A model generated the notes under the pieces. That model searched no databases. It was not told the origin of the DNA and worked only from the letters and a program-made list of their open reading frames with translations. The position numbers and the translations under genes are program-made. A DNA stretch of 6,356 bases from Nitrospirota bacterium (GTDB lineage: Bacteria > Nitrospirota > Nitrospiria > Nitrospirales > Nitrospiraceae): positions 1-6,356 of the forward strand of contig SCVQ01000517.1 in assembly GCA_004296865.1 (NCBI GenBank). The letters run 5' to 3'. Shown here piece by piece: positions 1 through 4,850 of this stretch; the stretch's first letter is position 1; every line of letters begins with the position of its first letter.

Positions 1-158
1 GTGGTCAGGTTGTAGCCCTTCGGTTTCGGCACGGCCCCCTCAAGCGTGATCTGTCCGGTCAATGTCCCCCCGTCCGTCACCGTGATTTCCTCATAGGCCC
101 AGACGTGCGCGCTGGTTCCGGTCATGATCGCAATTATTACGGCAATGAGATATCGCAT
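1..158 (-). CDS. Secreted carboxypeptidase-regulatory-like domain protein, N-terminal part (cut by window edge)
   Basis: Partial gene; only the first 52 codons are inside the window. The ATG at 158-156 has an AGAGGA ribosome site six bases upstream. Residues 1-21 form a signal peptide: Met-Arg, a hydrophobic core (LIAVIIAI), then cleavage after VWA. The mature start contains TDGGTLTGQITLEG and then AVPKPKG, the opening of the beta-sandwich regulatory-like domain found in many periplasmic proteins of Nitrospirota and Deltaproteobacteria. A periplasmic location is inferred from the signal peptide. It starts 59 bases after the stop of the CdhB-like gene at 787-218 with no clear terminator between, so it may share that transcript. 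The function is unknown and the rest of the protein could add domains (for example haem or cupredoxin). The gene itself is fairly secure; the family assignment rests on one short motif. Confidence 0.7.
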   Translation of the reverse strand, partial: MRYLIAVIIAIMTGTSAHVWAYEEITVTDGGTLTGQITLEGAVPKPKGYNLT

Positions 159-217
159 GGCTTGTCCTCTTCTGATAAAGGGAGGTTCACCTACCGACGT
201 CCCTGCACTCACGAGGG

Positions 218-787
218 TCACGATCGTTTCTGACGGTGCACCGCATCCACAATGCGCTGAATCGTCTCGGCGGTCAAATCCCGGATCGTCACGTGCGCTT
301 CGTCATCTCCGTTGAACGTGCACAGCGCGATGGTGAAACAGTTGGTCCCGCCGCGGATGATCTTGAGTGCGATATTGGATTGGTGGCAGTGTACCCCGAC
401 GAACAGGCACACGTCGATCTTGTTCTGCCAGATCGTTAGATTCGGATGATTCGGATTGATCTCCCGTTCCGCAATGATTTTGGGATATTTCGGACGGTAA
501 TCGGCCATGGGGATGAGTTTCGCCGGCACCGCTTCGGCCAGCGCCTTCACAGCTGTGGCTTCGCGAGCGGCTTGCTCATTCCATGCCCAGAGCACCAGCG
601 GACCCGGAAAAATCGTCGGATTCTTGGCCTGCAGCAGGCGCCGGGCCGCCTCCTCGATCGCCTGCTGTTCCGGCACGATCTTGCCCATCACCAACCCTTC
701 TCCTTTTGACGGCCCGACGATGCCTCTTGCCGACACTGCGGGGGGAAGATACCCCTCCGGACCAATCGTCATTTCATAGGGTTTCAT
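218..787 (-). CDS. CdhB-family (ACDS epsilon-like) protein, paralogue A; oxidoreductase accessory subunit
   Basis: A 189-aa soluble protein. The ATG at 787 has an AAAGGAGT ribosome site about eight bases upstream. Conserved blocks in order: KNPTIFPGPL (55-64) followed by LWAW, IPMADYRPKYPKI (92-104), INPNHPNLTIW (110-120), GVHCH (131-135) and GTNC (147-150). Cysteines 134, 150 and 156 are shared with the paralogue at 3887-3186, and about half of all aligned residues match by eye. From family knowledge this resembles proteins annotated as the carbon monoxide dehydrogenase beta-subunit family (CdhB, the epsilon subunit of acetyl-CoA decarbonylase/synthase), a nucleotide-binding-like fold also used as the small extra subunit in five-subunit 2-oxoacid:ferredoxin oxidoreductases of Nitrospira and Hydrogenobacter. 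It is not a CO dehydrogenase. It follows the gamma/alpha-like gene by 30 bases, so a shared complex is likely. It lacks the C-terminal extension of paralogue B. Confidence 0.85.
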   Translation of the reverse strand: MKPYEMTIGPEGYLPPAVSARGIVGPSKGEGLVMGKIVPEQQAIEEAARRLLQAKNPTIFPGPLVLWAWNEQAAREATAVKALAEAVPAKLIPMADYRPKYPKIIAEREINPNHPNLTIWQNKIDVCLFVGVHCHQSNIALKIIRGGTNCFTIALCTFNGDDEAHVTIRDLTAETIQRIVDAVHRQKRS

Positions 788-817
788 TCAGACTACTCCT
801 TTAAGGCTATGAAGTTG
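788..817 (-). other. 30-base intergenic gap carrying a strong Shine-Dalgarno
   Basis: A short spacer between the gamma/alpha-like gene and the CdhB-like gene. On the minus strand it carries AAAGGAGT (802-795), a near-ideal ribosome site for the downstream ATG at 787. No terminator-like hairpin is visible, which supports co-transcription. Confidence 0.6.
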
Positions 818-2287
818 CTACGCTCCCAGTCCTTCGCGAAGAAAAATGTCCATGGGCGTCAGTGCTCGCCCAGGTTCCGGCATCACGGTCAAGGCCGGCA
901 GGGATGTCCAGGCCCGCACGAGCCGGGTATAGCGGCCCGTGCGATCGGACTCGACGACGATTAAGCGCTCAACGGTCTTGGCAAAAGCCTCTAACTCCTG
1001 AGTCAGCACCGGCGAGAGCACTTTGGGATAGAGCGCAGCGACGTTCAACCCGAAGCTCCGACATAAGGTGATGGCTTCGCGAACCACACCCTGAGCCGCG
1101 CCCCAGGCCACATATCCGATCTTGGCGTCCGGCTCACTGTCCCATTCAGCGCTGGGCCACCACTCCAAAGACTGAGGAGGCGGAGAGACCTTGTTCTCCA
1201 GATCATGCGTCATCTCAGCTACGATTTTCACAAGCTTCTCAACCGACACGCTCTGTTGGCGAGTGGCCAGGATCTCGTCAACCACGACCCACACCGCTCC
1301 GGTTTTAGCTCGTCCGACCTGGCGCGCGAGCCCCACCAGCCGGATGGCATCCAACATGTCAGCAGCCACGAGCACAAGGGCTTGCCGGCTCGCACCGTAT
1401 CCCGGCACAGCGGACGGATCAGCCGCCCCAAGCAGCGCCATGACGTTGCCGTCAGACCCTCGATAGCCTTGAAGGCACGGGATCGTTCGATGGGTCAGCG
1501 ACGAGACACGTCTCCATGCCGCCTTCACATGCGCTGCGATCCATTCATGGGGCGAACGATCCAGAGCCTGTGCGCACGCCGGTCCACAATTACAACTTCC
1601 GATACAACTTCCGATCGTCAATCCCATCAGCAGGGCCTGACGTGCGTCCAGCATGACCTGGCGTGGGGCGGCTGTCGGAATCGGCACGGCATAAATATCC
1701 TGTTTCTCCAAGTGTGCGGACGCAAATCCCACTCCGGCATCGAAGTAACGGAGGCCAACATGAGGGCGGATCCGGCAGCGTACAATCTGTTCAGGGATAC
1801 CGAGTAAATAGGTCAGAACCCCTGCAGCGATGAACCCCTTCCCGGCGAAACGAGACCCGCATCGTCGGTGGAGATCCGCGAATGGAACGGGGTAGGTGAT
1901 CACCCCTTCCGCAACCGCTGCGGCACGAACCTCGGGGTCTCCGGCCTCATGAACAAATACGCTTCCCGGTTGCAAGCCGAACCATTTTTCCTGGAGACCT
2001 AGACGGTCCACGCAGGCAACCACGTCGCACCCGTTTCCCATCGAGGTAATCGGCTCCGTCGACATGCGCAGCCGGACGACCGAACCAGGTTTCCCTCCCC
2101 CCAGCTTGCTGGTTTGAGCCATGACCCGGAGGCCTTGATCAGCAAGGGCATACTCCAAAGCGGTCGTGCCATTGACCAGGCTGGCCGTACCGGCTCCGAC
2201 CACCTTCAGCACCAAGTCGGAGACTCGTTCCGACCTGACCGGGAGCCATGCGGTTAATGGAGACATCGGACGAAGTGCGCACTCCAT
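818..2287 (-). CDS. Fused gamma/alpha-like 2-oxoacid:ferredoxin oxidoreductase subunit with altered domain I
   Basis: A 489-aa protein. I prefer the ATG at 2287, four bases after the upstream stop; an ATG at 2338 would overlap that gene by 47 bases and neither has a strong ribosome site. An ATG at 2269 is also possible. Residues about 22-188 are a gamma domain, with a glycine-rich start (VVGAGTASLVNG), KLGGGKPGSVVRLR and then ITYPVPFADL and GFIAAGVLTYLLGIP. Residues about 387-489 are the C-terminal alpha domain (GYVAWGAAQGVVREAI ... RLIVVESDRTGRYTRLVRAW). This order is the KorA-type gamma-alpha fusion. Between them, domain I is shortened: the GYPITP-type motif and the following acidic helix are not visible, and Cys228, 232, 234 and 238 (C-x3-C-x-C-x3-C) stand in that area. 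The last part (LVAADMLDAIRLVGLARQV ... AVWVVVDEIL) still matches domain I. Catalysis as a normal alpha subunit is doubtful; metal binding is inference. Confidence 0.85.
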   Translation of the reverse strand: MECALRPMSPLTAWLPVRSERVSDLVLKVVGAGTASLVNGTTALEYALADQGLRVMAQTSKLGGGKPGSVVRLRMSTEPITSMGNGCDVVACVDRLGLQEKWFGLQPGSVFVHEAGDPEVRAAAVAEGVITYPVPFADLHRRCGSRFAGKGFIAAGVLTYLLGIPEQIVRCRIRPHVGLRYFDAGVGFASAHLEKQDIYAVPIPTAAPRQVMLDARQALLMGLTIGSCIGSCNCGPACAQALDRSPHEWIAAHVKAAWRRVSSLTHRTIPCLQGYRGSDGNVMALLGAADPSAVPGYGASRQALVLVAADMLDAIRLVGLARQVGRAKTGAVWVVVDEILATRQQSVSVEKLVKIVAEMTHDLENKVSPPPQSLEWWPSAEWDSEPDAKIGYVAWGAAQGVVREAITLCRSFGLNVAALYPKVLSPVLTQELEAFAKTVERLIVVESDRTGRYTRLVRAWTSLPALTVMPEPGRALTPMDIFLREGLGA

Positions 2288-2291
2288 ATTG

Positions 2292-2549
2292 CTAGGATAT
2301 CCGGCTGGAAGCCGTATTGGCTCTGAGCCAGTGCACATGGTAGCCGCGTAAAAAGAGATGGTCGTAAAGGGCCGACAGAAAGGCGCGGCCGGCGCATGGC
2401 AAGAGGAGGCAGCCGTCGATATCCTTCACGCCCTTCTGAAACACCGTCGCAACCAAGCCGGCATGATTCGTGGTCACTGAGTTGGTGGCGGGATCAAACA
2501 GCACGACTGCCGTCCTTCCTCTCGGAAGTGGTAAGACAAGCATCTCCAT
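2292..2549 (-). CDS. Unrecognised 85-aa conserved-looking protein
   Basis: I do not recognise a family. The ATG at 2549 is chosen because GAGAGAGGA lies seven bases upstream; an in-frame ATG at 2567 has no good ribosome site. The protein opens MEMLVLPLPRGRT, then AVVLFDP, GLVATVFQKGVKDIDG and CLLLPCAGRAFLSAL, and ends with an aromatic-rich stretch (YDHLFLRGYHVHW). The alternating hydrophobic strands and helices suggest a small compact alpha/beta fold. Two cysteines (47, 52) flank LLLP. It has no signal peptide and no membrane segment. Its stop is four bases before the preferred start of the gamma/alpha-like subunit, which points to coupled translation and a role in the same complex. It is probably a real gene, given its ribosome site, tight spacing and sensible composition, but function cannot be assigned. 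Confidence 0.65.
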   Translation of the reverse strand: MEMLVLPLPRGRTAVVLFDPATNSVTTNHAGLVATVFQKGVKDIDGCLLLPCAGRAFLSALYDHLFLRGYHVHWLRANTASSRIS

Positions 2550-2576
2550 GCTATTTCCTCTCTCCATCCCTGCAGG

Positions 2577-2747
2577 CTATTTTTTCTTCTTACGCCCTGC
2601 TGAGGCCTTCTTCTTAGTTTTCTTCGCGCCCACCTTTTTTTTCGTCGCCACGATCCTCACCCCCTTTCCCTTCTGTTGTTGTGCACTTCGTCCCAGTCGC
2701 TCCAGAAAGTTAACGCTCGAGGCCAACGACACTCGCTGGATGGTCAC
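2577..2747 (-). CDS. Small lysine-rich protein with GTG start, coupled to upstream ORF
   Basis: A 56-aa reading frame. Its GTG at 2747-2745 overlaps the TGA of the preceding frame (2746-2744) in the arrangement GTGA, the classic form of stop-start coupling. The first half is helical (TIQRVSLASSVNFLERLGRS), followed by QQQKGKGVRIVATKK. The last 20 residues are almost only Lys, Ala, Gly, Thr and Arg and end in four lysines, like the tails of histone-H1-like or nucleic-acid-binding proteins. I do not recognise the first half. The stop at 2579-2577 is 27 bases before the next start at 2549. If one G was lost near 2747, this would instead be the C-terminus of the upstream protein, giving one continuous product. 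Nucleic acid or acidic-partner binding is inference from charge only. Confidence 0.55.
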   Translation of the reverse strand: MTIQRVSLASSVNFLERLGRSAQQQKGKGVRIVATKKKVGAKKTKKKASAGRKKKK

Positions 2748-2938
2748 TTCAACCGGAGCAGGTCCTGCTCCAGCTTCGTGTTCAGTGCGAACTTCTCGAG
2801 GCTGTTCGACAAGACCTCGCTGACGAGCTCCTGCGCATCTTCCGGTTCAAACCAAAACACCTTTTGCCTACTGTCGCCGTTGAGGGGCATGCGGACCGGG
2901 ATTTCTTTGACGTAGACTTTCTCGGCACCGTCCGATAC
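2744..2938 (-). CDS. Small ORF with unresolved start, possibly frameshifted C-terminal part of the TPR gene
   Basis: The frame is open from 2950 (just after an in-frame TGA) to the TGA at 2746-2744, and I list it from Val at 2938. It reads VSDGAEKVYVKEIPVRMPL, then QKVFWFEPEDAQELVSEVL and SLEKFALNTKLEQDLLRLK: 64 residues with clear amphipathic helices. In the region where it overlaps the end of the TPR gene, its codons end mostly in G or C, whereas the TPR frame there does not, so this looks like the true coding frame. The problem is the start. There is no ATG, GTG or TTG before ATG 2890, and that ATG has no ribosome site and would discard convincing sequence. A 2-base deletion or 1-base insertion near 2940-2950 would join it to the TPR protein. 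I recognise no family. Confidence 0.5.
   Translation of the reverse strand, partial: VSDGAEKVYVKEIPVRMPLNGDSRQKVFWFEPEDAQELVSEVLSNSLEKFALNTKLEQDLLRLK
2755..2771. repeat. Perfect inverted repeat, 7-bp arms with 3-base loop, before the lysine-rich gene
   Basis: GGAGCAG at 2755-2761 is the exact reverse complement of CTGCTCC at 2765-2771. In the minus-strand mRNA the hairpin sits seven bases before the GTG start at 2747, where a ribosome site would normally be. It could control reinitiation at the GTGA junction. It also lies inside coding sequence, so it may be chance. Confidence 0.45.
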
Positions 2939-3155
2939 CTTCCCAGGCTTTCAGATTGTTGGGGTCATAGGCCAGAGTCTGTCTCCAATTGAACAGGGCG
3001 CCTTCTAGCTCCCCCAGTTCCTCTAGAAGCATTGCCAGATCGCATCGGGCGTTGAGATCGGTCGGGCAAATTTTAAGAGTATCGTGCAACCGCCACACTC
3101 GCCGGGTCCACTCATTCGCATCCAGCGACTGCAATCGTCCACTCGATTGTGGCAT
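2868..3155 (-). CDS. Short TPR protein
   Basis: A 95-aa protein. The ATG at 3155 is preferred because GGGAG lies eight bases upstream; the in-frame ATGs at 3179 and 3173 lack a good site. The middle fits tetratricopeptide helices: ICPTDLNARCDLAMLLEELG, then ELEGALFNWRQTLAYDPNNL, then KAWEGIGRCRESL. This equals about one and a half repeats with the DPNN turn and a conserved Trp, so it likely serves protein contacts in the cytoplasm. The last 15 or so residues (NPGPHAPQRRQ) are low in structure and have poor codon ending bias, while another frame is convincingly coding over the same bases. The true protein may therefore shift frame near 2945 and continue to 2744. It begins 30 bases after the stop of the CdhB-like gene upstream. 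The role is probably assembly of the oxidoreductase-like complex, which is inference from position. Confidence 0.7.
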   Translation of the reverse strand: MPQSSGRLQSLDANEWTRRVWRLHDTLKICPTDLNARCDLAMLLEELGELEGALFNWRQTLAYDPNNLKAWEGIGRCRESLRQRNPGPHAPQRRQ

Positions 3156-3185
3156 GGTGTTTACTCCCAGCATTGCCATCCGTCT

Positions 3186-3887
3186 TTAGGCCTTAATGAG
3201 TCCGCTGAGAGGGGAGACCCACTCCTCTCCATGATTAGCTCGGACCTGTGTGCCCGTCAGGCGCACCGTCTTGCCATCCTTCGGCATCTTGATCCCCAAC
3301 TCCTTCCGGACGATTCGAAAAAGATTGATCACGTGATCCATTTTCTTAACGTCCAGATCCTGCAGACTTATCATGGCGTCTTCATGAATATCGTGGCAGA
3401 ACGCGATGGTGAGGCAATTCGTCCCCGCTCGCACCATCCGCAGCGCCAGGTTGGCATAGTGGCAGTGGACTCCGATGAACAGTGCCACCTCGATTTTGTT
3501 CGCCCAGATCGTGAGGTTGGGATGATTCGGGTTGATGCCTTCTTCCGGATCGATCTTGGGATACTTTGGACGATAGTCGGGCATCGGAATGATCATGACG
3601 CCTGGTATCTCTGCAGCCAGCCTCAAAAGTGCCTGTGCCTTGGCGATCCATTCCGGGTGCCACGCCCACAAGTACAGCGGCCCTGGAAAAATCGTGGGAT
3701 TCTTACGCGTGTATAATTGCCGGGCAGCTTCCGTAATCACCTCGTCCTCTGGCGCGTGTCGGCCATACAACAACCCAAACCCCGAATCGGGAATGGTTAC
3801 GCCGAGTTCCATCGCCGATGGAGGATGAAAACCAGCCGGGCCAACGTTGATGATTCGCTCTGACTGATGTTTGCTGTCCGTACTCAT
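3186..3887 (-). CDS. CdhB-family (ACDS epsilon-like) protein, paralogue B, with C-terminal extension
   Basis: A 233-aa protein. The ATG at 3887 follows GAGGGGG closely; an in-frame ATG at 3950 would add 21 poor residues with no ribosome site. Blocks shared with the 787-218 paralogue: KNPTIFPGPL (62-71) then LWAW, IPMPDYRPKYPKI (100-112), INPNHPNLTIW (118-128), GVHCH (139-143) and GTNC (155-158). Cysteines 142, 158 and 164 are conserved. Residues about 190-233 are an extension absent from paralogue A, with charged, turn-rich sequence (GIKMPKDGKTVRL ... EEWVSPLSG). The family role is as described for paralogue A: an accessory subunit near 2-oxoacid:ferredoxin oxidoreductases. It is the first gene of the left operon, downstream of the putative sigma-54 site. 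Two such proteins flanking one altered alpha subunit suggest a heteromeric complex. The family call is good; the function is not. Confidence 0.87.
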   Translation of the reverse strand: MSTDSKHQSERIINVGPAGFHPPSAMELGVTIPDSGFGLLYGRHAPEDEVITEAARQLYTRKNPTIFPGPLYLWAWHPEWIAKAQALLRLAAEIPGVMIIPMPDYRPKYPKIDPEEGINPNHPNLTIWANKIEVALFIGVHCHYANLALRMVRAGTNCLTIAFCHDIHEDAMISLQDLDVKKMDHVINLFRIVRKELGIKMPKDGKTVRLTGTQVRANHGEEWVSPLSGLIKA

Positions 3888-3964
3888 ATCCCCCTCTTGT
3901 GTCTCAACGCACTGGTTTCGAGGTGGCTGGGCGCTACACTCGCCGCCCACACTTCAGCCCTTGA

Positions 3965-3981
3965 GCAACCAGATTGGTTGC
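3965..3981. repeat. Inverted repeat in the leader of the left operon
   Basis: GCAACCA at 3965-3971 pairs exactly with TGGTTGC at 3975-3981 around a 3-base GAT centre. If transcription starts near 3999 (12 bases past the sigma-54-like site), this is a leader hairpin roughly 80 bases before the ATG at 3887. It could be an operator or an mRNA-stabilising hairpin. No U-run follows, so it is not a normal terminator. Confidence 0.4.
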
Positions 3982-4009
3982 AGTCTTCTTGGAAGTTTCA
4001 ATAGGCTAG

Positions 4010-4025
4010 AGCAAATCGAATGCCA
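4010..4025 (-). promoter_or_regulatory. Putative sigma-54 (RpoN) promoter of the left operon
   Basis: On the minus strand this reads TGGCAT-TCGAT-TTGCT. The consensus is TGGCAC-N5-TTGC(A/T), so all positions match except C to T at the sixth base, and the -24 GG and -12 GC have the required spacing. It lies 123 bases before the ATG of the first gene and points toward it. An exact TGGCA-N6-TTGC match is expected about 0.05 times by chance in a window of this size (both strands, equal bases). If real, expression needs an AAA+ enhancer-binding activator; none is encoded in the window. Confidence 0.5.
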
Positions 4026-4273
4026 AACAGAGATCACCGGATTCATCTCAGAAGAGATTAGAAACAACAACATATTGCGTACGATCAAAGGTGAGCGAAT
4101 GGTGAATCAGATCTGCTTGTTCCAACGCTCATGCAGAAATTGCAGACCAATTGTTACGGACTGGATGTTTAACACGCGTACCCATCTACGATGTTCAAGA
4201 GCCTGTAGGTAAGATTGAAAAGCGGGCAAAACGAAAGTTCTATGGGGGGCGATCTTCCAGAATAGGTCCGTCA

Positions 4274-4540
4274 TTACGGCTTGTGCCGTTGTTGAATGCG
4301 ACCGGCACTGGTGCCGACAGAAGAAGGCGGAAGGTGATCCTCTTGCGAGGACCGGAAGAAACGAAATAGATCGCGAGCCACGGCAACAACAGCAGCCAGC
4401 ATTGCCACACTGACCATGAATGCCAGCATGAAGCTAAAGCCATACCTCACGTAAGCGATTGCCCCTGCTAGCGCTGCCACCGCAGATACTGCGAGCCAAG
4501 GAAACTTGGTGGCAGAATTGGCTGCCTCTTTGCCGTTCAT
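4274..4540 (-). CDS. Small two-helix membrane protein
   Basis: An 88-aa hypothetical. The ATG at 4540 has GGCGGAG just upstream, with a tight three-base gap, and a second GGAGG further away. Residues 14-31 (PWLAVSAVAALAGAIAYV) and 35-55 (FSFMLAFMVSVAMLAAVVAVA) are strong transmembrane helices separated by RYG. The C-terminal tail of about 30 residues is polar and basic (RDLFRFFRSS ... RIQQRHKP), so the tail is probably cytoplasmic by the positive-inside rule. I recognise no family. It follows the zinc-ribbon gene by 58 bases on the same strand and precedes the control region. No clear terminator follows its TAA, only a weak CCGT/ACGG pairing. It is likely a real gene from its composition and start; function is unknown. 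Confidence 0.6.
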   Translation of the reverse strand: MNGKEAANSATKFPWLAVSAVAALAGAIAYVRYGFSFMLAFMVSVAMLAAVVAVARDLFRFFRSSQEDHLPPSSVGTSAGRIQQRHKP

Positions 4541-4598
4541 TCGCTCCGCCTAATGCCTCCTGACCCGCTGGCTATGGGCGACGAATGGTGTCATAGTG

Positions 4599-4844
4599 TC
4601 AACGGGCGGGAGGAGTATGGTCGACCACAAACCCGTTGCCTCTCGCAGAGACAACTTTCTCTTTGCGTGCATCCATCAACTCCTCATGACAGTGCATGCA
4701 AAGCATTCCTGTTGCTCGCGAATCAAACCACAGGGCTGGCACCGGTCGTCGGCACCGTGGGCAACCGACTGGTCTCGCGTGCTTGACGTCTTCTAAGTAC
4801 GAGTGCTGGAACATAGCGGCACTATGTTCAGATTCACTGGACAT
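4599..4844 (-). CDS. Small zinc-ribbon-like protein (CPRC...CMHC)
   Basis: An 81-aa protein with two Cys-x2-Cys knuckles, CPRC at 28-31 and CMHC at 49-52, 17 residues apart, plus His53. This is the layout of a small zinc ribbon. The loop contains PVPALWFDSRATG and the C-terminal knuckle is followed by a charged helix (EELMDARKEK). The ATG at 4844 is six bases after the stop of the lipoprotein gene, so translation is likely coupled; no strong ribosome site is visible. An ATG at 4814 is an alternative that keeps all the cysteines. The protein has no membrane segment. It could bind zinc for nucleic acid or protein contacts, or hold another metal; this is inference from the cysteine pattern. Its exact partner is unknown. 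Confidence 0.6.
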   Translation of the reverse strand: MSSESEHSAAMFQHSYLEDVKHARPVGCPRCRRPVPALWFDSRATGMLCMHCHEELMDARKEKVVSARGNGFVVDHTPPAR

Positions 4845-4850
4845 GTGGTA

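Larger units (their letters stand above)
3888..4273. other. 386-base gene-free control region
   Basis: No frame on either strand here has a convincing start, ribosome site or family match. The open frame on the plus strand from 3871 to 4212 is antisense to the leader and shows no domain. The region is A/T-richer than its neighbours. It holds the sigma-54-like site, the inverted repeat at 3965-3981 and, upstream of the promoter, a degenerate TTCACC/CTCACC repeat near 4087-4107 that could be an activator site but is weak. Confidence 0.6.

Noticed and set aside
236..709. Plus-strand open frames resembling parts of those at 3400-3716
   Set aside because: The similarity arises because both are antisense to the two paralogous CdhB-like genes; it is not a separate protein family.
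218..787. True carbon monoxide dehydrogenase subunit
   Set aside because: The family name is inherited from CdhB. No CODH catalytic subunit, nickel-iron motif or CODH maturation gene is present.
1205..1807. Long plus-strand open frame (200 codons)
   Set aside because: It lies fully antisense to the well-supported gamma/alpha-like gene, has no ribosome site or domain, and is rich in His, Arg and Ser as expected for a shadow frame.
818..2287. Ordinary catalytic KorA/PorA subunit
   Set aside because: The TPP/substrate region of domain I is shortened and lacks its hallmark motif, and no beta subunit accompanies it, so a normal oxidoreductase call would overstate the evidence.
3084..3716. Plus-strand open frame (210 codons)
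   Set aside because: Antisense to CdhB-like paralogue B and the TPR gene; its apparent sequence mirrors conserved blocks of the real gene.
4589..4602. Direct repeat GTGTCA-TA-GTGTCA after the zinc-ribbon gene
   Set aside because: Two copies of six bases only, overlapping the stop codon, with no partner sites; not enough for an operator or array.
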